Of a stretch of DNA of 64,000 nt, positions 1 through 8,527 are shown one piece after another (the first letter of the stretch is position 1; each line of letters opens with the position of its first letter). Both the position numbers and the translations under genes were made by a program. The DNA is from Pseudarthrobacter oxydans (GTDB lineage: Bacteria > Actinomycetota > Actinomycetes > Actinomycetales > Micrococcaceae), in NCBI RefSeq assembly GCF_013314975.1, contig NZ_JABTYH010000001.1, positions 186,001-250,000 of the forward strand. Direction: 5' to 3'. The notes beneath the pieces were generated by a model. That model was not told where the DNA came from and did not search any database. It worked only from the letters and a program-made list of their open reading frames with translations.

Positions 1-640
1 GCCCACGCCTGGGGCCATCGTCCGCGGCAGTCCCTGCCTCTGTATCCAACGTGACCAGTTCGCCGTCGAACACCCCGGCGTCGCGGGCGGCAAGCGCCAG
101 GCGGTGGCTGCGGAGGGCGAACGCGTCCTGGCGTTCCCGGCTGACGCCGAACTCCCGCGCCACATTTTCTGCGGCCACGCCCATGTCCGGATCGCCGAAG
201 CCGGCCGGCACAAACTGAGCCCGAGCGTAGAACTCCGGCCCGCCGTCGTCGTTCCTGTACGCGCGCAGCGGCGCTGTACTGGTGCTCTCCACTCCCCCGG
301 CAAGGTACAGCGGGTTTCCGCCCGCAGCCACCAGCCGCGATGCCAGAACCACCGCGTCGAGTCCGGAGCCGCACTGGCGGTCCACGGTAATCCCCGGAAC
401 GCTGACGGACAGCCCCGCCTCCAGCAGCGCAAGGCGGGCCACGTTTCCGCCACCGCCCACGGCGTTGCCGATCACAACGTCGGTGACTCTGCCGGGCTCC
501 GCCCCCGTTTCCGCCAGGAGCTCCCGGAGCACGGGCGCGAGCAGTTCGTGGGCACGCAGGCTCCGGAGTACACCGTTGGTGCGGCACACCGGGGTGCGGC
601 GGGCGGCAATGATGACAGGCTGCCGGTCCGGCGGGAGCAT
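1..640 (-). CDS. Thiolase (acetyl-CoA acetyltransferase), 3' part missing
   Basis: N-terminal 213 residues of a thiolase; the rest lies beyond base 1. Translation from the ATG at 640 gives an ARRTP N-terminus, an IGNAVGGGGN loop, and the acyl-accepting Cys near residue 90 in DRQCGSGLDA. A later GVAAENVAREFGVSR segment is also typical of the family. Thiolases join or cleave acyl-CoA and acetyl-CoA; chain-length preference cannot be read here. The ATG lies one base after the TGA of the upstream acyl-CoA ligase, so the two are probably translationally coupled and work together on an acid substrate. The family call is firm and the substrate is unknown. Confidence 0.88.
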   Translation of the reverse strand, partial: MLPPDRQPVIIAARRTPVCRTNGVLRSLRAHELLAPVLRELLAETGAEPGRVTDVVIGNAVGGGGNVARLALLEAGLSVSVPGITVDRQCGSGLDAVVLASRLVAAGGNPLYLAGGVESTSTAPLRAYRNDDGGPEFYARAQFVPAGFGDPDMGVAAENVAREFGVSRERQDAFALRSHRLALAARDAGVFDGELVTLDTEAGTAADDGPRRG

Positions 641-641
641 C

Positions 642-2048
642 TCAGCTGTCAAGGCTGCGCACCCTGCGGTCCCGGGAACTGATCCAGTCCAGCAGCAGGC
701 TGCGGCTGACCTTGCCCCGGTCCGTGGTGGGCAGTTCGCTGAGCAGGTAGTACTGGAGCGGGCGCTTATCCCGGACAAGGAGGTCCTCGAGCCCGGCACG
801 GAGCTGGGTGGCCGTGATGCCGCCGTGGGAGGGGACAACACCGGCCACGACCCTTTCCCCGCGAAGGTCGTCGGGCATTCCGGCCGCGACGGCGGCGGAC
901 ACACCCGGCACCGCTGACAGTGCCAGTTCCACCTCATGGGGGTAGACGTTCTTGCCTGACGTGAGGATCATGTCCGCGCGGCGGCCCAGGATGTGCAGTT
1001 CGCCTTCGGACAGGTAGCCCTGGTCGCCCACCGTGAACCAGCCGTCAAAGGACTTCAGGGCCTCCCCGTCATCACCCCAGAGGTAGCCGTTGCTGACCAT
1101 TGCGCTGCGGACGCAGATGTTTCCGGACTCCCCGTCGGGCAGCGGCTGCCCCGAGTCGTCGAGGATCCGCACGTCCACACCCGGAAACGCCCGGCCGATC
1201 CCCGTTCCGCCCAGTACTGCCGGCTGGCTGGCGGCCAGCCCCGTCCCCGAGACGAAACTCAGTTCCGAAGCACCGTAGTACTCGAAGATGGTGGCATTCG
1301 GGGCCCAGCGGCGGGCAGCCTCAAGGGTCCGCGCGTCCAGCTTCGAGCCGGCACAGATGATGGTCCGCACGCCGGAGGCGTCCACGCAGCCGGTCAGGCC
1401 GCGTTCGCTGAGCATCCGCAGCATGGTGGGCACCAGCACCAGCCGGGTGACGCGGTCGTGGGTGATGGCGGCGTGGACGTCGCCCACGTCAAAGCTTTCC
1501 AGGGTCTGGAATTCCGAACCGGCGTAGAGGCATTCGGCCAGCGCGTAGAGGTTGAGGCTGGCGGCAAGGGGGCCCGGAGCCAGGGTCACATCGTCCGCAC
1601 GAAGCCCGAAGAATTCGATGGAGGCTTCAAAGGATTCCTGCCAGGACCGCCGGGACCGCGTGAAGGCTTTTGGAATCGACGTGGTGCCGGATGTGAGCCC
1701 GATCAGGAAGGTGGACCCGGGGTCGCCGTCTGCGAGCTCATCATCCGGGGACACGGCCGCGGGTTGGGCGGACGCGTCTACGCGCCGCTTCATGTCCTCC
1801 GGCAGCAAACCCGGCCAGGCAGGATCGAGGACGGCGCACTGGCGTCCGGCGGCCACCGCCGCGGCAAATCTTGCCGCGAAGTCAACCGAGTTGGCTTCGC
1901 ACAGGGAGGTCACGGATTTGGTGTGGGGTACCAGCGCCGCAGCGGAGTCCCGGAGCTCCGCCCAGGAGAGGCGGCGCCCGGCAATCACGACGGCGGTGTC
2001 GTGGGGCCGTTCCTCGGCCCAGCGCTGGATTCTGTTCAGGAAAGGCAT
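642..2048 (-). CDS. AMP-dependent acyl-CoA synthetase/ligase
   Basis: ANL-superfamily enzyme of 468 residues that would activate a carboxylic acid to acyl-AMP and then acyl-CoA. The phosphate-binding A3 motif TSGTTSIPK is at residues 119-127. It is followed by a YGASE substrate motif, VGDQGYL with the ribose-binding Asp, and a C-terminal TDRGKVSR carrying the likely adenylation Lys. I chose the ATG at 2048 because TAAAGT (2061-2056) lies 7 bases before it, as in other leaderless genes here; a GTG at 2072 would add 8 residues. It is slightly short for the family. The thiolase starts one base after its stop. Substrate unknown. Confidence 0.87.
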   Translation of the reverse strand: MPFLNRIQRWAEERPHDTAVVIAGRRLSWAELRDSAAALVPHTKSVTSLCEANSVDFAARFAAAVAAGRQCAVLDPAWPGLLPEDMKRRVDASAQPAAVSPDDELADGDPGSTFLIGLTSGTTSIPKAFTRSRRSWQESFEASIEFFGLRADDVTLAPGPLAASLNLYALAECLYAGSEFQTLESFDVGDVHAAITHDRVTRLVLVPTMLRMLSERGLTGCVDASGVRTIICAGSKLDARTLEAARRWAPNATIFEYYGASELSFVSGTGLAASQPAVLGGTGIGRAFPGVDVRILDDSGQPLPDGESGNICVRSAMVSNGYLWGDDGEALKSFDGWFTVGDQGYLSEGELHILGRRADMILTSGKNVYPHEVELALSAVPGVSAAVAAGMPDDLRGERVVAGVVPSHGGITATQLRAGLEDLLVRDKRPLQYYLLSELPTTDRGKVSRSLLLDWISSRDRRVRSLDS

Positions 2049-2055
2049 CAGATCA

Positions 2056-2061
2056 ACTTTA
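2056..2061 (-). promoter_or_regulatory. -10 hexamer TAAAGT of the acyl-CoA ligase gene
   Basis: TAAAGT ends 7 bases before the ATG at 2048, so transcription would begin on or next to the start codon (leaderless). Confidence 0.5.
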
Positions 2062-2095
2062 CCGGCCGGCACCGGTTGAGCTTCCGGTCCGCGGG

Positions 2096-2101
2096 TATTG
2101 T
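2096..2101 (+). promoter_or_regulatory. -10 hexamer TATTGT of the metallopeptidase gene
   Basis: TATTGT ends 6 bases before the ATG at 2108, which predicts a leaderless mRNA. A TTGAGC at 2076-2081 could be a -35, but its 14-base spacer is short. Confidence 0.55.
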
Positions 2102-2107
2102 GACTTT

Positions 2108-2986
2108 ATGAGTTTCAACGACAATGTGCAGCTGGATCCCTCCCAGGTCCAGGACCGCCGCGGCATGGGCCGGGGAGTCAAAGTGGGCGGCGGGATCGGC
2201 GGCGGGCTCATCCTGCTCATCGCGGCGCTCCTGGGTGTCAATCCACAGTTGCTGGAGGGACTGGCCGGGGCCGGGCAGGAGCCGCAGAGCCAGGGCACGG
2301 CGCCCGCCTGCCAGACAGGAGCAGACGCGGATGCCCGGGTGGACTGCCGCATCACCGGCACCGTCAACAGCCTGAACGCCTTCTGGCCCGCCTACCTGCA
2401 GCAGTACAACGTCCAGTACCCGCAGCCGGAGACGGTCATCTTCGAGCAGGGTGTCAGCACCGGCTGCGGCACGGCCTCCAGTGCTGTTGGCCCCTTCTAC
2501 TGCCCCACCGACACCACGGCCTACTTTGACCCCGGGTTCTTCCAGGAGCTGGTGGACAGGTTCGGCTCCTCGGGTGGACCCCTGGCGCAGGAGTATGTGG
2601 TGGCCCACGAGTTCGGGCACCACATCCAGAACGTGCTGGGAACGCTCGACCAGGCCCAGCAGGATCCGCAGGGACCTGAATCCGGAGCCGTGCGCGTGGA
2701 GCTGCAGGCCGACTGCTACGCGGGCCTCTGGGCCAAGCACGCATCAACCCAGCCGGGGCCCGATGGCCAGCCGTTCCTTGAACCCCTCACCCAGCAGGAC
2801 CTGAACGACGCCCTGTCCGCCGCCTCCGCTGTTGGTGACGACCGGATCCAGGAAGCGGCCACCGGGCGGGTCTCCCCCGAGGCGTGGACCCACGGCTCCA
2901 GCGAACAGCGCCAGCGCTGGTTCTATAAGGGCTACGAGACCGGCGACATCAACCAGTGCGACACGTTCTCCGCGCCCACCCTGTAA
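2108..2986 (+). CDS. Neutral zinc metallopeptidase, membrane-anchored (YpfJ family)
   Basis: 292-residue protein of the YpfJ-type zincin family. A Gly-rich juxtamembrane stretch leads into one transmembrane segment at about residues 27-43, which places the catalytic part outside the cell. The zinc and catalytic motif HEFGHHIQN starts at residue 167. Several extracytoplasmic Cys (about 68, 80, 120 and 132) could form disulfides. A conserved ELQADCYAGLWA segment follows and probably supplies a further ligand. The gene is transcribed alone, divergent from the acyl-CoA ligase, and ends before a strong hairpin. Its natural substrate is unknown. Confidence 0.88.
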   Translation: MSFNDNVQLDPSQVQDRRGMGRGVKVGGGIGGGLILLIAALLGVNPQLLEGLAGAGQEPQSQGTAPACQTGADADARVDCRITGTVNSLNAFWPAYLQQYNVQYPQPETVIFEQGVSTGCGTASSAVGPFYCPTDTTAYFDPGFFQELVDRFGSSGGPLAQEYVVAHEFGHHIQNVLGTLDQAQQDPQGPESGAVRVELQADCYAGLWAKHASTQPGPDGQPFLEPLTQQDLNDALSAASAVGDDRIQEAATGRVSPEAWTHGSSEQRQRWFYKGYETGDINQCDTFSAPTL

Positions 2987-2995
2987 CCCCAGAGA

Positions 2996-3044
2996 ACGAC
3001 GACGGCCGGTCACCTTCGCGATGAAGGTAACCGGCCGTCGTCGT
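2996..3044 (+). terminator. Hairpin terminator after the metallopeptidase gene
   Basis: Arms 2996-3016 and 3024-3044 pair over 21 positions with one mismatch around a 7-base loop, starting 10 bases after the stop codon. No long T-run follows. It probably also limits read-through from the converging suf operon. Confidence 0.75.
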
Positions 3045-3069
3045 ACCTGGGCCCACGCTACCGAGGGGC

Positions 3070-3151
3070 CCCCAATCGAGCTTGCGAGATTGGGGAGGTA
3101 GTGGGGAGGTTCCCCAACTAAGCGAAGCGAGGTTAGGGAGGCGGTGGGGAT
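3070..3151. repeat. Two tandem copies of a ~39-bp hairpin-forming repeat
   Basis: Unit 1 (3070-3107) and unit 2 (3112-3150) share the plan CCCCAA, a GCGA-containing loop, then RTTRGGG and GGAGGYRGTGGGGA, at a 42-bp period. Unit 1 has an 8-bp perfect stem (3070-3077 with 3088-3095). Unit 2 has an 8-bp stem with one mismatch (3111-3118 with 3132-3139). The second unit abuts the stop codon at 3152. It looks like a REP/BIME-type extragenic palindrome; no other copy was seen in this window. Confidence 0.7.
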
Positions 3152-3484
3152 CTAGATGTTGAAGCCGAGGGCCCGCATCTGGTCCTTGCCGTCGTCGGTG
3201 ATCCGTTCCGGACCCCATGGCGGCATCCAGACCCAGTTCAGGCGCCAGTCGTCTACAACGCCGTCCAGGGCCTTGCCCACCTGCTCCTCGAGCACGTCGG
3301 TGAGCGGGCAGGCAGCGGTGGTCAGCGTCATGTCGATCAGCAGTGCGCCGTCGTCGTCCGAGTACTTCAGGCCGTACAGCAGGCCCAGGTCAACGATGTT
3401 GACGCCGAGTTCGGGGTCGATGACATCCTTCAGCGCCTCCTCGACGTCCTCAAGGCTCGTACGTGCCGCGTTGATTTCGGTCAT
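3152..3484 (-). CDS. MIP18/DUF59 family Fe-S assembly factor (SufT-like)
   Basis: 110-residue protein of the FeS_assembly_P (DUF59) family. The family signature VIDPELGVNIVDLGLLYG lies near residues 21-38, and the conserved Cys sits in TTAACPLTD. Homologues closing actinobacterial suf operons assist Fe-S cluster maturation or transfer. It is the last gene of the operon, 14 bases after sufC, with an ATG start. PaaD-like proteins share the fold, but the suf context favours a SufT role. Its C-terminus ends against the tandem hairpin repeat. Confidence 0.85.
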   Translation of the reverse strand: MTEINAARTSLEDVEEALKDVIDPELGVNIVDLGLLYGLKYSDDDGALLIDMTLTTAACPLTDVLEEQVGKALDGVVDDWRLNWVWMPPWGPERITDDGKDQMRALGFNI

Positions 3485-3498
3485 GGCGAAAGTCCTTA

Positions 3499-4287
3499 CT
3501 AGGCCTGCGCCACAGCGGGTGCAGCGGCTGCGCCGGCACCCTTGGCGTAGCGGTCGTAGCCTTCTTCTTCGAGGCGGTCGGCGAGCTCCGGGCCGCCTTC
3601 CTCAACAACCTGGCCGTCCACGAACACGTGCACGAAGTCAGGCTTGATGTAGCGCAGGATGCGGGTGTAGTGCGTGATGAGAAGGGTGCCCATCTTGCCT
3701 TCGGCATGCGCGCGGTTGACGCCCTCGGAAACAACCTTGAGCGCGTCAACGTCCAGGCCGGAGTCGGTCTCGTCCAGGATGGCGAACTTGGGCTTGAAGA
3801 GTTCCAGCTGGAGGATTTCCACCCGCTTCTTCTCACCGCCGGAGAAGCCCTCGTTGACGTTGCGCTGGGCGAAGTCGGCATCGATGCGCAGCTGCTCCAT
3901 GGCAGCCTTGACGTCCTTGGTCCAGGTGCGGAGCTTGGGGGCTTCGCCGTCGATGGCGGTCTTGGCGGTGCGCAGGAAGTTGGTCATGCTCACGCCGGGG
4001 ACCTCCACCGGGTACTGCATGGCAAGGAAGACGCCGGCGCGGGCACGCTCGTCAACGCTCATTTCCAGGACGTCTTCGCCGTCGAGGGTGATGGAGCCGC
4101 TGGTGACGTTGTAGCGCGGGTGGCCGGCAATGGTGGAGGCCAGGGTGGACTTGCCGGAACCGTTGGGGCCCATGATGGCGTGGGTTTCGCCGGTCCGGAT
4201 GGTCAGGCTGACGCCCTTCAGGATTTCCTTGGTGCCCTGCTCCGTCTCAATGCTGACGTGCAGGTCCTTGATCTCAAGAGTAGACAT
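3499..4287 (-). CDS. sufC: Fe-S cluster assembly ATPase SufC
   Basis: 262-residue ABC-type ATPase that powers the SufBCD scaffold. Walker A GPNGSGKST is at about residues 40-48, the signature is FSGGEKKR, and Walker B with its flank reads FAILDETDSGLD, the SufC hallmark. The ATG at 4287 is preceded by a good AGGAG site about 9 bases upstream; longer in-frame versions reach into the upstream gene and are not credible. It follows the Rieske gene after 80 bases and precedes the DUF59 gene by 14. The protein is cytoplasmic. Confidence 0.96.
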   Translation of the reverse strand: MSTLEIKDLHVSIETEQGTKEILKGVSLTIRTGETHAIMGPNGSGKSTLASTIAGHPRYNVTSGSITLDGEDVLEMSVDERARAGVFLAMQYPVEVPGVSMTNFLRTAKTAIDGEAPKLRTWTKDVKAAMEQLRIDADFAQRNVNEGFSGGEKKRVEILQLELFKPKFAILDETDSGLDVDALKVVSEGVNRAHAEGKMGTLLITHYTRILRYIKPDFVHVFVDGQVVEEGGPELADRLEEEGYDRYAKGAGAAAAPAVAQA

Positions 4288-4367
4288 GTGTCTTGTTCTC
4301 CTCTGCACCGGGCCTGGGCGGCGGCGGTGCGGTCTCTGTCTGGAAGTTGGTTCGTAATTCTGTGGTG

Positions 4368-4727
4368 CTAGCTGAAGTTGGGAGCCTCGGCGCCGTTGAG
4401 GACATTGGTGACGTCCACATAGACTTCGTCCCCGACGATCTCGACGGCGAACACCGGGACCGGATCGTAGGCCGGGAGCTGCAGCGGTTCGCCGCTGCGC
4501 AGGTCGAACTGTGAGCCGTGGCCCCAGCACTCGATGGCGCAGCCCTCCACCTCGCCCTCGGACAGCGAAATGTCCGCGTGCGAGCAGGTGTCGCCGATCG
4601 CGTGGATCTCCCCCATGGAGTCCTTGACGATCGCCACGGGGTAGTCATCAATCAGGATCCGCAGCGCCTGCTTCAGCTGGATTTCATCCGCCTTGCAGAC
4701 AAGCTCGCCCTTTGGCTGGTCAGTCAT
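4368..4727 (-). CDS. Rieske-type [2Fe-2S] ferredoxin in the suf operon
   Basis: 119-residue single-domain Rieske protein like the small ferredoxin components of non-heme iron dioxygenases. The cluster ligands are visible as CSH and, about 17 residues later, CWGH. It has no transmembrane segment, so it is a soluble electron carrier. I chose the ATG at 4727 because a GGAG lies upstream and the longer version would overlap the end of sufD. Its position between sufD and sufC is common in actinobacteria. It probably supplies electrons for cluster assembly, which is an inference. Confidence 0.88.
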   Translation of the reverse strand: MTDQPKGELVCKADEIQLKQALRILIDDYPVAIVKDSMGEIHAIGDTCSHADISLSEGEVEGCAIECWGHGSQFDLRSGEPLQLPAYDPVPVFAVEIVGDEVYVDVTNVLNGAEAPNFS

Positions 4728-4749
4728 CTGTAACCGTGCTCCGTGCCTT

Positions 4750-6036
4750 CTAGTTGTCCGTGAGAGCGAGTTCGTGCTCAACAGCCTCGGTCAGCCGCTC
4801 CTCGATGGAGGGGACCTTGATCTGCTGGATGATCTCGTTCAGGAAGCCGCGGACCACCAGGCGGCGGGCGACATCCTCAGGGATGCCGCGTGCCATGAGG
4901 TAGAACAGGTGCTCGTCATCCATCCGGCCGGTGGCGCTGGCGTGGCCCGCACCCTCGATCAGCCCGGTCTCGATTTCGAGGTTGGGCACGGAGTCGGCAC
5001 GGGCGCCGTCCGTCAGCAGCAGGTTGCGGTTGGCCTCGTAGGTATCGGTGCCTTCTGCTTCCTTGCGGATCAGGACGTCGCCAACCCACACTGCGTGGGC
5101 GTTGCGGCCCTGCAGTGCACCCTTGTAGAGCACGTTGGACTTGCAGTTGGCCACGGCGTGGTCAACGAACAGGCGCTGCTCCAGGTGCTGCCCGGCGTCG
5201 GCGAAGTACAGGCCGAACATTTCAGCCTCGCCGCCGGGGGCGGTGAAACGGGCCGACGGCGTGACGCGGACCAGGTCGCCGCCAAGGCTCACCATGACGT
5301 GCTTGAGCTTGGCGTCTCGGCCGATCTTCGCCTGCTGGGAGGAGGCGTGGACGGCGTCGTCGTTCCATTCCTGGAGCGTGATGACCGTCAGGCTGGCGCC
5401 GTCTTCCACGATGATCTCGACGTTTTCGGAGACGATGGCGGATCCCCGGTGGTTCAGGACAACAACTGCCTTGGAGAACTTCTCCGCAACAATCACCAGG
5501 TGCTGGGCAGCCGGGTCCAGTGAGGTGCCTTCAATGTCGACGCTGACTTCCGTGAGCGCTTCGAATTCGGAAGGGATGGTCACCACGGTGGCACCGGCGA
5601 AGTTCTCCCAGGCGTTGGCGGAGACGCGGTCCTCGGGGATACCCGCGGTGCCGATGCGGCGGTCGTCGCGGCCGACGCTCTCCACGGTGATTTCCTCCGG
5701 GCCGGTGACGACGACGGTGGGTGCCGTGCCGGACAGGACCTCCGAGTGCAGCCCGCGGAGGCGCTTGAGCGGGGTGAACCGCCAGTCTTCCTCCATGCCG
5801 GTGAGCGGCTTGAAGTCGGCGAGGCTGTAGGACGTCAGGCGGCCGGCACGTGAGCTGTCCGGAACACCGACGCCGCCACCATGGGAGTGGCTTTTCGCCG
5901 CAGCGCCGGCCAGCGGGGCCTTGGAGCCTGCCGCGTTGATGGGCGAGAGGCTTTCGCCTTCTTCGGTGAAGCCGTCTATGAACGGCTGGGCTGAAGGCGC
6001 GCCGATGCGTGCCTTTTCAGTAGTGATTTCAGTCAT
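4750..6036 (-). CDS. sufD: Fe-S cluster assembly protein SufD
   Basis: 428-residue scaffold subunit that pairs with SufB and binds SufC. The C-terminal half shows the SufB/SufD beta-helix core, with RNLLLTDGARADSVPNLEIET and the FYLMARGI segment shared with SufB. The N-terminal 60 residues are low complexity and His/Gly-rich (SHSHGGGVG). The ATG at 6036 lies 2 bases after the sufB stop, so the two are co-translated. In the family the SufB-SufD interface builds the nascent cluster. Confidence 0.95.
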   Translation of the reverse strand: MTEITTEKARIGAPSAQPFIDGFTEEGESLSPINAAGSKAPLAGAAAKSHSHGGGVGVPDSSRAGRLTSYSLADFKPLTGMEEDWRFTPLKRLRGLHSEVLSGTAPTVVVTGPEEITVESVGRDDRRIGTAGIPEDRVSANAWENFAGATVVTIPSEFEALTEVSVDIEGTSLDPAAQHLVIVAEKFSKAVVVLNHRGSAIVSENVEIIVEDGASLTVITLQEWNDDAVHASSQQAKIGRDAKLKHVMVSLGGDLVRVTPSARFTAPGGEAEMFGLYFADAGQHLEQRLFVDHAVANCKSNVLYKGALQGRNAHAVWVGDVLIRKEAEGTDTYEANRNLLLTDGARADSVPNLEIETGLIEGAGHASATGRMDDEHLFYLMARGIPEDVARRLVVRGFLNEIIQQIKVPSIEERLTEAVEHELALTDN

Positions 6037-6038
6037 CG

Positions 6039-7502
6039 TTATCCGACGGACCCTTCCATCTGCAGTTCAATCAGGCGGTTCAGCTCAAGTGCGTACTCCA
6101 TGGGGAGTTCGCGGGCAATCGGCTCGATGAAGCCGCGGACGATCATCGCCATGGCCTCGTCTTCGCGCATGCCGCGGGACATCAGGTAAAAGAGCTGCTC
6201 TTCGCTGACCCGGGAAACAGTTGCCTCGTGGCCCATGACAACGTCATCCTCGCGGATGTCGATGTACGGGTAGGTGTCCGAGCGGCTGATCGTGTCAACG
6301 AGCAGCGCGTCGCAGCGGACGGTGTTGGCCGAGTGCTTGGCGCCCTCACGGACCTGCACCAGGCCGCGGTAGGCCGCACGTCCGCCACCACGGGCCACGG
6401 ACTTGGAAATGATGGAGCTCTTGGTGTTGGGCGCGATGTGCACCATCTTCGAGCCGGTGTCCTGGTGCTGGCCTTCGCCGGCGAACGCGATGGACAGCGT
6501 CTCGCCCTTGGCGTGCTCGCCCACGAGGTAGACGGCAGGGTACTTCATGGTGACCTTGGAGCCGATGTTGCCGTCGACCCATTCCATGGTGGCGCCTTCT
6601 TCGCAGATGGCACGCTTGGTCACCAGGTTGTACACGTTGTTGGACCAGTTCTGGATGGTGGTGTAGCGGACGCGGGCGCCCTTCTTCACGATGATCTCCA
6701 CCACGGCGGAGTGCAGCGAGTCCGAGGTGTAGATCGGCGCGGTGCAGCCCTCGATGTAGTGGACGTAGGAGTCCTCGTCCGCGATGATCAGGGTCCGCTC
6801 GAACTGGCCCATGTTTTCCGTGTTGATGCGGAAGTATGCCTGCAGCGGGATGTCCACGTGGACGCCCTTGGGGACGTAGACGAAGGAGCCACCGGACCAG
6901 ACGGAGGTGTTCAGCGACGCGAACTTGTTGTCGCCCACGGGGATGACCGTGCCGAAGTACTCCTGGAAGATCTCAGGGTGTTCCTTGAGCGCGGTGTCGG
7001 TGTCCAGGAAGATGACACCCTGCCGCTCAAGGTCCTCGCGCAGCTGGTGGTAGACAACCTCGGACTCGTACTGGGCGGCGACGCCGGACACCAGGCGCTG
7101 CTTTTCAGCTTCGGGGATGCCCAGCTTGTCGTAGGTGTTCTTGATGTCCTCGGGCAGGTCTTCCCACGTGGCAGCCTGCTTCTCCGTGGAGCGTACGAAG
7201 TACTTGATGTTGTCGAAGTCGATGCCGGAAAGGTCCGCACCCCAGGTGGGCATGGGCTTGCGGTCGAAGTACTTCAGGCCTTTGAGGCGGAGGTCAAGCA
7301 TCCACTCGGGCTCGCTCTTCTTGGCCGAGATGTCCCGGACCACTTCTTCGTTGAGCCCACGGCGTGCGTTGGCGCCGGCGTCGTTCTTGTCGGCCCAGCC
7401 GTACTCGTAGTTGCCGATGCCGTGAAGCTCGGGATTCTTCTCGAGAATCTCCGAGATCACAGTGTTTTCGGCTACTGCTTTCTCTGATAGTTGGTCCGTC
7501 AT
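6039..7502 (-). CDS. sufB: Fe-S cluster assembly protein SufB
   Basis: 487-residue SufB, the main scaffold on which Fe-S clusters form. Family blocks include [20 protein letters not shown], the [20 protein letters not shown] region and [22 protein letters not shown]. The start is taken as the ATG at 7502, with GAAAGG 7 bases upstream. An adjacent GTG at 7505 would add one residue. The ATG shares one base with the TGA of sufR, giving tight translational coupling. Confidence 0.96.
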   Translation of the reverse strand: MTDQLSEKAVAENTVISEILEKNPELHGIGNYEYGWADKNDAGANARRGLNEEVVRDISAKKSEPEWMLDLRLKGLKYFDRKPMPTWGADLSGIDFDNIKYFVRSTEKQAATWEDLPEDIKNTYDKLGIPEAEKQRLVSGVAAQYESEVVYHQLREDLERQGVIFLDTDTALKEHPEIFQEYFGTVIPVGDNKFASLNTSVWSGGSFVYVPKGVHVDIPLQAYFRINTENMGQFERTLIIADEDSYVHYIEGCTAPIYTSDSLHSAVVEIIVKKGARVRYTTIQNWSNNVYNLVTKRAICEEGATMEWVDGNIGSKVTMKYPAVYLVGEHAKGETLSIAFAGEGQHQDTGSKMVHIAPNTKSSIISKSVARGGGRAAYRGLVQVREGAKHSANTVRCDALLVDTISRSDTYPYIDIREDDVVMGHEATVSRVSEEQLFYLMSRGMREDEAMAMIVRGFIEPIARELPMEYALELNRLIELQMEGSVG

Positions 7503-8335
7503 CACGGCCTTTCTTGCTGATGGTTGTTTACTTCAGTCAGGCTGGCGGGGGCTGCCGGGGGCGTTGGGGGGCCCCCGGCAGGCAGCCGGCCTGTGGGTAT
7601 GTGGGTGGTGCAGACGTGGCCGCCGCGGGCCAGGGTGGAAAGCCGGCGCACGTCAACGCCCACCAGCCGGGAGAAGACTTCGGTTTCCACGTCGCAGAAT
7701 ACGGGGAAGCGGGCGGCAAGCTGCTGGATGGGGCAGTGGCCCTGGCAGAGCTGGACGCTGGAAAGGGCGGCGGGCAGCGGAGCCTTGGCTTCGATGGAGG
7801 CGGCCGAGGCCACGAAGTTGTCGCGGGTCAGGGCGTCCGCCAGGGCCTTGGCGCGGTCGGTGATGTCCGGGCCGGCTTGGTCGATTTCCGGGGCGTAGCG
7901 GCGTTCCATCTCGGCGAAACGCTCGACGGCGAAGGCCCGGACAGCGTCCGGCCCGGCAACCTTCTGGAGCTGCTGGAGGGCGAGGGCGGCGATGTCCAGG
8001 TAGTCGTTGCCGAGGCTCGACTGGCCCTGGGAGCTGAGCACGTAGCGGCGTGCCGGGCGGCCTGCGCCGCTGCCGGATTTTGCCACCCGCTTGACCTCGA
8101 TGACGCCGGCCCGGGACAGATGGTCCAGGTGCCTGCGGACGGCGGCCGGGGTGAATCCCAGGAGGTCGCCCAGTTCGGCGGCGCTGACGGGCCCGTGTTC
8201 CAGGACGGCCGCGAGGACGCGGTCGCGCGTGCGCTCGTCGGCGTCAGCTACCGGCCCGGCGGGCAGGGCGCCGCGTTCCGCTGTAACAGCGGAGGCCCCG
8301 TGCCGGGCAACAGGCACAGCAGTAGCGTTGGTCAT
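7502..8335 (-). CDS. sufR: SufR-type Fe-S-sensing transcriptional repressor
   Basis: 277-residue DeoR/ArsR-like regulator. A winged helix-turn-helix occupies about residues 30-90 ([30 protein letters not shown]). A C-terminal Cys cluster, LCQGHC followed by FC about 15 residues on and a later GGHVC, would hold a sensory Fe-S cluster. SufR repressors bind their own promoter with a cluster and release it when clusters are scarce. The gene heads the suf operon, consistent with autoregulation. The start is the ATG at 8335; a GTG at 8344 is an alternative. Confidence 0.9.
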   Translation of the reverse strand: MTNATAVPVARHGASAVTAERGALPAGPVADADERTRDRVLAAVLEHGPVSAAELGDLLGFTPAAVRRHLDHLSRAGVIEVKRVAKSGSGAGRPARRYVLSSQGQSSLGNDYLDIAALALQQLQKVAGPDAVRAFAVERFAEMERRYAPEIDQAGPDITDRAKALADALTRDNFVASAASIEAKAPLPAALSSVQLCQGHCPIQQLAARFPVFCDVETEVFSRLVGVDVRRLSTLARGGHVCTTHIPTGRLPAGGPPTPPAAPASLTEVNNHQQERP

Positions 8336-8345
8336 GGAATACACA

Positions 8346-8357
8346 ACACAATAGTGT
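8346..8357. promoter_or_regulatory. Palindrome over the sufR -10 region, candidate SufR operator
   Basis: ACAC-AATA-GTGT is a perfect 4+4 palindrome. On the minus strand it contains the hexamer TATTGT (8353-8348), a likely -10 for sufR. A repressor bound here would block the suf promoter. Assignment to SufR is inferred from position. Confidence 0.5.
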
Positions 8358-8415
8358 CGTAATTTAGTCCCGCATTCCAGTAAGGCGAGGCTGGCCTGTG
8401 CTGAACCCCACCTCT

Positions 8416-8480
8416 GGAGTTTTCGTCCACGTATGCAGACTTCACCGGCCGCGCACCCTGCGCACCTGGACGAAAACCCC
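8416..8480. repeat. 14-bp inverted repeat with 37-base spacer upstream of the ABC genes
   Basis: Arms 8416-8429 and 8467-8480 pair with one mismatch; the core GTTTTCGTCCA / TGGACGAAAAC (11 bp) is perfect. A second pair, GACTTC 8438-8443 and GAAGTC 8492-8497, interleaves with it. It lies between divergent sufR and the ABC transporter genes. It could be a dispersed palindrome or a regulator site. Confidence 0.6.
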
Positions 8481-8527
8481 GGATGCCGGCCGAAGTCCCG
8501 GAGGACCGCCGGTAATACTACTTCCCG

